Position numbers and translations under genes: made by a program. Below the pieces are notes generated by a model. That model was not told the origin of the DNA and ran no database searches. It saw only the letters and a list, made by a program, of their open reading frames with translations. 20,465 nt of DNA from a virus: positions 1-20,465 of IMG/VR virus record IMGVR_UViG_3300008012_000261; one strand, given 5' to 3'. Positions within the stretch are counted from its first letter, which is position 1, and every line of letters begins with the position of its first letter. This document shows positions 11,639 to 18,109 of the stretch, piece after piece.

Positions 11639-11891
11639 TGTTGAAAATACTACTACTTTTCCTTTCTTTATTTATAGTGTCCGTCACGTTAACGTGCCGC
11701 ACATCCTTAATCCACGCACGAAACATGTCTCCAGACTCGGTAATTGCGATGACGTAGTTGACACCAGCACGATGAATCGTGCCTTTCTCACCAGTAATAG
11801 ACGACATGATAACATCACCCTCCACAAAGACATCACCTTGTCTATGTTGCTGACGCAGTGCTTCTTCGCGCAGTGTCTTGAAATTTTTCAT
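11613..11891 (-). CDS. 92-aa small protein with SH3-like barrel character
   Basis: The protein starts MKNFKTLREEALRQQHRQGD and then has a beta-rich centre (GDVIMSSITGEKGTIHRAG, NYVIAITESGDMFRAWI) and a basic tail. The short strand-turn pattern suggests a KOW/SH3-like barrel; this is inferred from the sequence pattern only. I recall close relatives as hypothetical or structural proteins in T4-like cyanophages. ATG at 11891 overlaps the nucleotidyltransferase stop as ATGA. The last third contains a TATAAATA late motif in the coding sequence (T-I-N-K), so the 338-aa gene can be driven separately. Confidence 0.8.
   Translation of the reverse strand: MKNFKTLREEALRQQHRQGDVFVEGDVIMSSITGEKGTIHRAGVNYVIAITESGDMFRAWIKDVRHVNVTDTINKERKSSSIFNNGKTKTSQ
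11669..11676 (-). promoter_or_regulatory. T4 late promoter TATAAATA inside the 92-aa gene
   Basis: An exact TATAAATA lies in the coding sequence of the 92-aa gene, 30 nt upstream of ATG 11638 of the 338-aa modular gene. Spacing and direction fit a late promoter for that gene. A GAAAGG run follows, then the ATG after a further 20 nt or so. Confidence 0.6.
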
Positions 11892-12451
11892 TTATAGTTG
11901 TCTGGCAAATTACTCTTAATCTCTGCCATAAGTGCCCTACAATCCTTCTCCGATAACGCTTTAGGTATACCCTGGCGGAATGTTTTGAAGTCGTTGGCCG
12001 CAGCAGCACGTCTCATTTTAGTACCCGAGATAGCAAAAGTGTCTCCGTCAGCATCTCTGCTGCCCGAAGACTCAATGCGGATACTTCTAAAGGAGTAATC
12101 CTTACCATTATATTTATGGAGGAACTGCATGGCATTAACTCTATCAGAACCCACCAAGAATACTACATCATCATACCCAGCGAGCATGAGTTCTTGTAAG
12201 ATTGCAACAGGTTGTTTGGGTCCCGAAAATATTTTACCACGATGTTGCGGAAACATCAAGTTCATGTAGTGCAATTTACGATCAGGAGGTAAAGGGTTAT
12301 TACCTTTAGCATCAACAGACTGTGAGATGTAGATGCGATAGTCATGCTGACCAGCAGCACGTTTCACGCCATTGAAGTTATCTTCATGACCTGTTGTAGG
12401 TGGTTGGAACCTACCAAATGTGAAGTAACATACCTTTCCTTCTAACGCCAT
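11888..12451 (-). CDS. Cytidylyltransferase-superfamily nucleotidyltransferase (NMNAT-like)
   Basis: The 187-aa protein has GRFQPPTTGH at residues 13-22, the (H/T)xGH nucleotide-binding motif, and ISGTKMR at 141-147, the ISxTxxR motif that holds the triphosphate. Between them LVGSDR (99-104) matches the phosphate loop seen in NMN and other adenylyltransferases. Together these indicate a phosphotransfer of NMP from an NTP to a substrate, either NMN/nicotinate mononucleotide or a sugar or lipid phosphate. In the NAD case it could maintain the phage NAD pool. It overlaps the ligase-like gene by 10 nt and the 92-aa gene by 4 nt. The substrate cannot be told from sequence. Confidence 0.83.
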   Translation of the reverse strand: MALEGKVCYFTFGRFQPPTTGHEDNFNGVKRAAGQHDYRIYISQSVDAKGNNPLPPDRKLHYMNLMFPQHRGKIFSGPKQPVAILQELMLAGYDDVVFLVGSDRVNAMQFLHKYNGKDYSFRSIRIESSGSRDADGDTFAISGTKMRRAAAANDFKTFRQGIPKALSEKDCRALMAEIKSNLPDNYK

Positions 12452-13635
12452 TTCTTCTCGATAGTAAAATTATTGTACGCGAACTCAAGACGGTTAACAA
12501 ACTTGATCATACTACCGTCTTTATGCATAACATATCCTTCAGGACTGGTTACCTTATAACCTTTATCTGTTTGAACAAATGTCTTGAAAGTTTCAAGGTG
12601 ATCTAATTTATCTATAACCATTTGTTTGATAGCCTGCAACTCTTTATAGAGTGCAATCATCGTCTTGAAACTGTATACGTTATCTAATAGGTAATTTTCA
12701 CTCTGATATACCAAGTTTCTTTTCTTTGTAAGAGTAGCAACTGTCTTTATCTTGGACAGTTCCTTTGTCATCTTGGCGTGGTAGAAGTTTACCAGTTCAT
12801 TTATGGTCTCATCGACATTTGTGATGGCTCTCGCATTTTTAATTTCCGAATTAAAGAACTGCTTGAGGGAGGAAGATATGTGGAGTTTTTTCTCTCCTGT
12901 ATTGCCAAAATTATCCACCAACTGATCCAAAAAAGGACCAGCAAGAACACACATGCGTTCAATTTTCTGAACATGGTTATCAAAGGTACGGAGTTCTGCT
13001 GTAGAAAATCCCACTCTATCCATAGGTGTGTCGTTTTTTACAACCAATACGTTACTATTACCTTCTACTTTTGCACCTGCCATGGCCTGCATATTTTCTA
13101 ATGCAGTACCAGTGTAGTGAGTGTGAAATACTACCCCAATTTTAGCAGTGTTTGCAGCTTTGCCAATGGGATGATCAACTGGTATACCATATGTAATGGT
13201 ATTAGGGCGGAATGTATACAACTCCTCACCGTCTACAGTTTCTTTCTTTAAATCTGTGGTGAATAGCAAGTCTCCCTGCACCACACCTTTGATACCTAAT
13301 TGACTAAAATATTTTAGAGCAAACTTTAGTTTCTCTGCTAGATCTCCTTGATACCATTCATCAATACTCTCCTCGGTGAAGCAGATCTTTGGTTCTGTTT
13401 TGTTAAAAACTGACTTTGTTCCTACAAAGAACATCTCTGTCAGCGGTTCTACACCACAAACAACTGAAGGCGCACCATCCCACTTGGTCTGCATGAATCC
13501 GCTGCTCTCTTGCTTGCCCAGCATCTTGCGAAGTTCTTTCAAGAATGAAACTGCTGCCATACACCCCTCGGTGCCGTAGTTCAGCATCTCATCTTCCAAG
13601 TGTTCTAGGTGTTTGAGTTGTTTAATGTTTGCCAT
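12442..13635 (-). CDS. Ligase-like covalent nucleotidyltransferase
   Basis: The 397-aa protein has KWDGAPSVV at residues 51-59. This KxDG fits motif I of ATP-dependent DNA/RNA ligases and capping enzymes, where the Lys is adenylated. FFVGTKSVFNK at 69-79 is a candidate further nucleotide-binding segment, GVVQGDLLF (117-125) has the character of motif IV, and GVVFHTHYTG (167-176) may be a later motif. The C-terminal 200 residues are helical. RNA or DNA end joining, or modification of another molecule, is possible. I recall this family in T4-like marine phages as uncharacterised. Start TAATG overlaps the 433-aa gene by 1 nt. Confidence 0.75.
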   Translation of the reverse strand: MANIKQLKHLEHLEDEMLNYGTEGCMAAVSFLKELRKMLGKQESSGFMQTKWDGAPSVVCGVEPLTEMFFVGTKSVFNKTEPKICFTEESIDEWYQGDLAEKLKFALKYFSQLGIKGVVQGDLLFTTDLKKETVDGEELYTFRPNTITYGIPVDHPIGKAANTAKIGVVFHTHYTGTALENMQAMAGAKVEGNSNVLVVKNDTPMDRVGFSTAELRTFDNHVQKIERMCVLAGPFLDQLVDNFGNTGEKKLHISSSLKQFFNSEIKNARAITNVDETINELVNFYHAKMTKELSKIKTVATLTKKRNLVYQSENYLLDNVYSFKTMIALYKELQAIKQMVIDKLDHLETFKTFVQTDKGYKVTSPEGYVMHKDGSMIKFVNRLEFAYNNFTIEKKWR

Positions 13636-14936
13636 TACGCCAGCAGATAGTTTACCGTTCCTTGACTAGCATCAATGTTGCTGGTAGATGCCTTTGAACC
13701 AGAAAAACTCAAGTTCATCTGTGCAGCTTTACTCATCCTGAAATACACTTCTCCCTTCAAGAACTTACTATCATCCAAGTTTGCTTGATAGAAATCCTTT
13801 CCAGCGATCAATCTCTTTGCTTCGTTTAGAGATGTGGTATCTTTATTTAATCTGTCTGCTATACCCCTTGATAGAATAGCGGTCAGTGATTTACCGCCCT
13901 TTTTGCCGTTGGTGATCAGCACTTGAGCCGATGACTCTGTACCATCACCACCAGATTTGACATACTGCAGTGCCTTGAGCAGGACAGGAGCATGTTCAGC
14001 AGGTTTTCCTGCCTTAAATGCCTTGAAAACATCGTATGGTGCGTTGGTATCCACGCCTAGAATCTGCTTGATTCCATACTGATATACTATCTCCTTTCCC
14101 TTGCGCGTGGGGTCACCGCCGACCGCTTCCGCAGCTGACACAAGGTCTTTCAAAACACAGTCTGGCAGACTACTCTTGTACTTTATAGCAACTGGAATGA
14201 TGTTAGCCCAGACAGATGCCAGAGCACCTCTACCATACTTGGATGAGATGGGAACCTGGGTTCCATCTTCTGCTAAAAACAGCGAGTCAACACCAGCAAA
14301 CTGTGGATCATCAGGTACTAAAAAGCACTTATTATTTTTAGGAAGAATGTTTTGAGATAGGTGTCCCTGTGCTGCGTTGGACATACCAATATATCCCACC
14401 AACATCTCACCAACATAGGTTCCTAGTTGTTTTTTGATACCATCTACTACTGCTTTGGACCATGTGAAATTGTAGTTGCCATCCAGATTACTCATGAAGT
14501 AATCCACAACTTGTTCGGTTACATAGTCAGGCACCGATGGTTCATTTTCCAGTCCATGTATAACTGATGTAGCAATCTGTTCTGGTGTAGTAAAACATTT
14601 ACACTTTACATCAGGTATGCCCAGGATAGAGGGCACAATTTCATTGCTACCTTTTGATATAAGTTTCGTTGCTTCGATCTGCATCCTGACATTTGTCTTA
14701 CCAGGCTTGTCGATGCAGTCGATATGGAGTTCACTACTGTTATTACCCCAACTTATTTGCAGTTTGGTATTGTACTGGTCGCCGCCGAACACAGTGATAG
14801 GTGTTCCGTGCGCTAGTTTCACGCCAGAGGCAGTGGTATTTTTTGTTTCAGTTGCCTTACTGTTGGCCTTAACAAAAGTATCAACGGTCCTACCTTTGAA
14901 GTAGTGCTCCCATTTTACTCTACCAGTCTTTGCCAT
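13635..14936 (-). CDS. 433-aa protein, weak PD-(D/E)XK-like pattern
   Basis: No well-known family is recognised. The N-terminal 110 residues are rich in beta-type segments (GTPITVFGGDQYN, ELHIDCIDKPG). In the middle, GEMLVGYIG (about 176-184), GVDSLFLAEDG (215-225) and PISSKYGRG (229-237) resemble the Glu helix, Asp strand and xxK strand of a PD-(D/E)XK nuclease, with Ser replacing the usual Glu/Asp before the Lys. This is a hypothesis. The C-terminal part has a Gly/Lys-rich loop (NGKKGGKS) and basic helices. It begins the accessory operon and its stop overlaps the ligase-like gene by 1 nt. The start lies 8 nt after a GGGGAGG Shine-Dalgarno embedded in a hairpin. Confidence 0.8.
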   Translation of the reverse strand: MAKTGRVKWEHYFKGRTVDTFVKANSKATETKNTTASGVKLAHGTPITVFGGDQYNTKLQISWGNNSSELHIDCIDKPGKTNVRMQIEATKLISKGSNEIVPSILGIPDVKCKCFTTPEQIATSVIHGLENEPSVPDYVTEQVVDYFMSNLDGNYNFTWSKAVVDGIKKQLGTYVGEMLVGYIGMSNAAQGHLSQNILPKNNKCFLVPDDPQFAGVDSLFLAEDGTQVPISSKYGRGALASVWANIIPVAIKYKSSLPDCVLKDLVSAAEAVGGDPTRKGKEIVYQYGIKQILGVDTNAPYDVFKAFKAGKPAEHAPVLLKALQYVKSGGDGTESSAQVLITNGKKGGKSLTAILSRGIADRLNKDTTSLNEAKRLIAGKDFYQANLDDSKFLKGEVYFRMSKAAQMNLSFSGSKASTSNIDASQGTVNYLLA

Positions 14937-14967
14937 AAAAAAATCCTCCCCTATTATTTAGAGGAGG
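14937..14967 (-). terminator. Dual-use hairpin: terminator, late promoter loop and sequestered RBS
   Basis: Minus strand CCTCCTC (14967-14961), loop TAAATAATA, GGGGAGG (14951-14945), then A and seven Ts (14943-14937), directly before ATG 14936. The 7-bp stem (one G-U) plus T-run is an intrinsic terminator for the tRNA side. CTAAATA (14961-14955) fits a cyanophage late promoter, with the start near 14949. GGGGAGG is the Shine-Dalgarno of the 433-aa gene. Read-through RNA would hide the RBS; late RNA would lack the 5' arm. Confidence 0.72.
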
Positions 14968-14973
14968 TATAAA

Positions 14974-15058
14974 CGGAAGGGGTGGGATTCGAACCCACGG
15001 AAGCTCTCACTTCGCTAGTTTTCAAGACTAGAGCCTTAAACCACTCGACCACCCTTCC
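14974..15058 (-). tRNA. tRNA-Ser(UGA)
   Basis: An 85-nt cloverleaf reads on the minus strand. Acceptor GGAAGGG pairs with CCCTTCC; the D arm is GTCGAGTGGTTTAAGGC. The anticodon stem CTAGT/ACTAG closes the loop CTTGAAA, giving anticodon TGA (15024-15022). A long variable arm (class II, as in tRNA-Ser) precedes the T arm GTGGG-TTCGAAT-CCCAC. The discriminator is G, as in serine tRNAs. CCA is not encoded, so the host CCA-adding enzyme would be needed. It reads UCA and other UCN codons. Its 5' 31 nt overlap the end of a 69-aa ORF. Confidence 0.95.
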
Positions 15059-15237
15059 TTGTATTGGAATGCTCCAGACAAATCGAAGAGCATTCTATGT
15101 TTTTCAGTGAGCACATAATACCCACAAATGTCCTTGCCATTATCTTCCCATCCGTAACCCAGGACACGCTCACCCGTGATGTCATGTTTTCTGTTGCTGT
15201 TCAGGTAGTGTCCGTAGCGTTCGTGGAGGTTGATCAT
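15028..15237 (-). CDS. 69-aa small protein that ends inside the tRNA gene
   Basis: This frame from ATG 15237 encodes a soluble, aromatic-rich protein (NLHERYGHYLNSNRKHD, GYGWEDNGKDICGYYVL, MLFDLSGAFQY). The last ten codons (EGWSSGLRL and stop) are read from the acceptor, D and anticodon-stem part of tRNA-Ser. The TAG stop is in the CTAG of the anticodon stem. No Shine-Dalgarno is visible; a hairpin covers the start. It may be a real gene whose stop was lost to the inserted or overlapping tRNA, or a fortuitous frame. I favour real from the ordinary amino-acid composition, but do not recognise the family. Confidence 0.55.
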   Translation of the reverse strand: MINLHERYGHYLNSNRKHDITGERVLGYGWEDNGKDICGYYVLTEKHRMLFDLSGAFQYKEGWSSGLRL

Positions 15238-15280
15238 GTGGTGGTTGCTGCTATATATATTTTATCAGGAAACCACCACA
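15237..15280 (-). promoter_or_regulatory. 10-bp inverted repeat around TATATATA, covering a start codon
   Basis: Minus strand TGTGGTGGTT (15280-15271) and AACCACCACA (15246-15237) are a perfect 10-bp repeat around a 24-nt loop that contains GATAAAATATATATAG. The last base of the 3' arm is the A of the ATG at 15237. TATATATA is a possible late or host-type -10 element. The stem would hide the initiation region in read-through RNA from mazG. It may be an operator or a read-through-dependent switch. Confidence 0.5.
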
Positions 15281-15303
15281 AAACAAGGTCTTTTAATTAT
15301 TTT

Positions 15304-15708
15304 TTAACGATCGTCCTCCGCACGGTGCTCCGAGTAGTAGATGTCAAATGATCCGCCAGGATAACGCTTCTCAAGTTTCTTGATATTAGTCTCAATGACT
15401 TCCTCAAAGGACACGCCAAGTGCTTGAGTTGCTTGTGCTACGTACCAGAGAAGATCCCCCAACTCAATAATGAGATGCTCTCGATTATCGTCGTTCCAAG
15501 GCTTACCTTGGAAGACCATCTTCTTAATGATCTCAAGGAACTCACCACCTTCAGCATTAATACCAACACCAGCAGTGAGAAGTCGTTCAATATTGGCACC
15601 TTTAGAATCAAGTTCGACAAGGCGATCAGAAAGCGCAACAAAATCAGTAGAAGCGTCGGAGGTAACTGCATCTACAAACTCTTCGTAGCGAGAGAAATTA
15701 ATGGTCAT
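15304..15708 (-). CDS. mazG: MazG-type nucleotide pyrophosphohydrolase
   Basis: The 134-aa protein carries the MazG metal-binding pattern: E53-GG-E56 (in NAEGGEFLEI) and E82-LG-D85 (in IELGDLLWY), which bind Mg and the substrate nucleotide. Helices before and after fit an all-alpha NTP-PPase fold, and the length is typical of phage MazG. It hydrolyses nucleoside triphosphates, and in cyanophages has been linked to dNTP recycling and to (p)ppGpp-related effects on the host; the preferred substrate of this one is unknown. ATG at 15708 overlaps the gp41 stop by 4 nt (ATGA), so it is read with the helicase. Confidence 0.9.
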   Translation of the reverse strand: MTINFSRYEEFVDAVTSDASTDFVALSDRLVELDSKGANIERLLTAGVGINAEGGEFLEIIKKMVFQGKPWNDDNREHLIIELGDLLWYVAQATQALGVSFEEVIETNIKKLEKRYPGGSFDIYYSEHRAEDDR

Positions 15709-17096
15709 ATAACGAATTGGGAAAATTTATCGAGTCGTGATTGTTTGGTTGAGATCTCCTCAAGTGCTTCGTAGGTTTCATCTTCTGGTTCAGAAGTTAG
15801 GTCGCCTTCGGAGTCATCAACATTATACAGCTTCATCTTCGCCCTGTCAATACCCACAGTGAAGCGGCGATAATAGGCAGCATCGTTGTATCGGTTCTTG
15901 AGCTGCTTGATCATGATACGACCAGACTGCTCTAGCTCTTCCGTTGATATAAGAGCAAGCATAAGGTCAGCAGTAGCAGGCAAACCAAAACTTTCAGAAG
16001 TGTCAGTAAGGTCCACATCACTATTGCCATATCCACTACGAGTAGTTTGGGTAGCAGTAACAATAGGAAGATCATGCTCAACAGCAAGACCACGAAGTTC
16101 TTCAGCGATTGCCTTGACATAAGTATAGGAGTTCACAATGTGTCCTTTATATCGAGATGAAGCACAGATATTCAGATAGTCAACAAAAATAATGTTGGGT
16201 CTGAAGTCTTTTTTGAGAGAAAGATCATTCAAAAGAGATTTGAAGTGACCTGTGTGTGCTGCAGCAGTAGGATACTCTTTGATGATCAGCTTACCTTGAG
16301 ACTTCCTACCAATCTCATTGACACGGTTCTTGAAGATGTCTTCAGGAATAGAACCAATCTCCTGAATGTTGACGTTGAGAAGGTTAGCGTCAATACGTTC
16401 AGCAATCTTTTCTTCTGCCATCTCCATTGTGATATACAGCACATTATACCCAATGGATAGGCATGAAGCTGCCATGTGACACATGAACAAAGACTTACCA
16501 ACACCTGTACCAGCAAGAGCAACGTTGAGTGTCTTGTTAGGTAGACCACCTTTGGTTACCAGATTCAGTTTGTCAATATCAAACGGGATCTTGTGCTCCT
16601 CAAGGTGATAATAGTCGTAGCGTTCTGCTACATTTTGTACGTAGTCGTGTCCGATGTGTTCGTTGAAAGATACTGCCAGGGCCTCTTGGAGTATGCCTGG
16701 TATCGCGTCCTTTGATACTTCCTTATCGCCTCCTTCTGCGATCTTGATAGACCGTAAGATGGCGTTGTAGACTGCTCGTTCTTGGCACCATTTTTCTGTG
16801 GCGTCAGTGAGCCACTTGGTGTCAACCCATTCGTCTGTGAAGGCGTTGATCTGTTGAACAGACGTTTGATAAGTTTCTTCAGTGAGGTCATTTCTCTGTT
16901 GCAATTGTAAGATTAGCACTTCCTTTGTAGGGAACTTATCATATTTCCCAGCAAAGTCTTGAATCTCATCAAAGATAACCTGTTGATGCTGGTCCTGAAA
17001 GTATTCTTTCTTTAGGAAGGGAACTACCTTACGAAAGTAGTCTTCACTGCATATCAGATTTCTTAAGATGGTTTGCTCAAGACTCTCCGTCATCAT
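15705..17096 (-). CDS. 41: Replicative DNA helicase, T4 gp41-like
   Basis: The 463-aa DnaB/RecA-fold helicase unwinds the fork and works with gp61 primase. The N-terminal domain is helical (residues 1-130). Walker A is AGTGVGKS at 195-202, a helicase-type EMA motif lies at 225-227, Walker B is NIIFVDYLN at 301-309, and PIVTATQT carries a sensor-type Gln-Thr. A basic [16 protein letters not shown] follows. Length fits T4 gp41 (475 aa). The start (two ATGs in tandem, 17096) overlaps uvsX by 20 nt, and the end overlaps mazG by 4 nt. Confidence 0.95.
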   Translation of the reverse strand: MMTESLEQTILRNLICSEDYFRKVVPFLKKEYFQDQHQQVIFDEIQDFAGKYDKFPTKEVLILQLQQRNDLTEETYQTSVQQINAFTDEWVDTKWLTDATEKWCQERAVYNAILRSIKIAEGGDKEVSKDAIPGILQEALAVSFNEHIGHDYVQNVAERYDYYHLEEHKIPFDIDKLNLVTKGGLPNKTLNVALAGTGVGKSLFMCHMAASCLSIGYNVLYITMEMAEEKIAERIDANLLNVNIQEIGSIPEDIFKNRVNEIGRKSQGKLIIKEYPTAAAHTGHFKSLLNDLSLKKDFRPNIIFVDYLNICASSRYKGHIVNSYTYVKAIAEELRGLAVEHDLPIVTATQTTRSGYGNSDVDLTDTSESFGLPATADLMLALISTEELEQSGRIMIKQLKNRYNDAAYYRRFTVGIDRAKMKLYNVDDSEGDLTSEPEDETYEALEEISTKQSRLDKFSQFVI

Positions 17097-18108
17097 CTGC
17101 TCCGTACAAAAATTCGCGTTGTGCTTGTTTATCTAGTTTGGCAAGAATCTCTTCAGTAAAGTATGATTCAGGGTCCTTTAGGATTGCCTTTGCATACACT
17201 TTCTTGCCGTCAATCTCGTAGCGACCAGCAGTGTTTTTCCACAGTCCTGCTCGCTCTCCTAATTCAAGGAGTCCATAGTGTCTCTCAAGTCCACGCTCAT
17301 CAAAGAACAGACGTGTCTCAATTTTTGATCCCTCACGGGTCAGACGAGACTTTTTAGCCTCGCATTTGACAATGTTTCCGACGAGATCCGTTCCATCTTT
17401 TTCCTTTCTCTTTCCGAGATATACGATTGTGCTAGCAGAATACTTGAGTCCACTGCCTCCCCCCATTTCTTTTGTAGGGACATAAGAACCGACGACATCA
17501 TAGGTGTGATTGGTAACTAACATAGGTATATTAGCCTTACCAAGTTTCAAAGTAAGGATTCTGAAACAAGACTTGATAAGTTGTGCCTTGGTCATGTCGC
17601 GAACGTTCTTGTCGTTCGACGCATCCTCAACCTCTTTGTTGGTGGCTAGCATACCAAGAGAGTCTAACACAAACATCAGTGGTTTGCGATCCTCTTTCGG
17701 TTGTTCCACATATTTGTCAATAATCCTGACCGCCTGGGTCCTGAACTCTTCCACTGTATTTACAGGAAAGATTACCATGCGCTTGGAGTCGATGCCACGA
17801 CTCTCAATCATCTGCTTACTAATGGCAGACTCGGTTTCAAAATATAATACGCCAGCATCAGGATCAAGATCAAGGAAATTACGAACGACAGAAAGACAAA
17901 AGAAAGTCTTTCCTGTGCCGCTCTCTCCTGCCAAAGCCGTAATCTTATTTGAGGGAATACCCCCAAACAGGCTTCCAGAAACCAGGGCATTAAAGATGTA
18001 ACTACCAGTATCAACGAAACTTTCAACGTCACCAGCAGCAATGCCATCAGATGCAAGAGAAGCAAACTCATTTTTGCTATCCTTAATTACTTGCGATAGA
18101 AAATCCAT
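17077..18108 (-). CDS. uvsX: UvsX RecA-like recombinase
   Basis: The 343-aa protein pairs homologous strands for recombination-dependent replication and repair. Walker A is GESGTGKT at 61-68. A Glu-containing FETES (90-94) serves the hydrolysis role, Walker B is LMFVLDS at 144-150, and loops for DNA binding ([22 protein letters not shown]) follow. A C-terminal acidic stretch DDDGES is like T4 UvsX, where it is thought to modulate filament and protein contacts. T4 UvsX is 391 aa, so this one is a little shorter at the C-terminus. It starts 1 nt after the polymerase stop and overlaps gp41 by 20 nt. Confidence 0.95.
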   Translation of the reverse strand: MDFLSQVIKDSKNEFASLASDGIAAGDVESFVDTGSYIFNALVSGSLFGGIPSNKITALAGESGTGKTFFCLSVVRNFLDLDPDAGVLYFETESAISKQMIESRGIDSKRMVIFPVNTVEEFRTQAVRIIDKYVEQPKEDRKPLMFVLDSLGMLATNKEVEDASNDKNVRDMTKAQLIKSCFRILTLKLGKANIPMLVTNHTYDVVGSYVPTKEMGGGSGLKYSASTIVYLGKRKEKDGTDLVGNIVKCEAKKSRLTREGSKIETRLFFDERGLERHYGLLELGERAGLWKNTAGRYEIDGKKVYAKAILKDPESYFTEEILAKLDKQAQREFLYGADDDGES

Positions 18109-18109
18109 A

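Noticed and set aside
12103-12109. ATAAATA inside the NMNAT-like gene
   Set aside because: It is in mid-gene, encodes H-K-Y, and no gene start follows within a reasonable distance.
17510-18001. Plus-strand open frame of 163 codons opposite uvsX
   Set aside because: The minus strand here encodes clear Walker motifs of UvsX; the plus frame has no recognisable motif and is a shadow.
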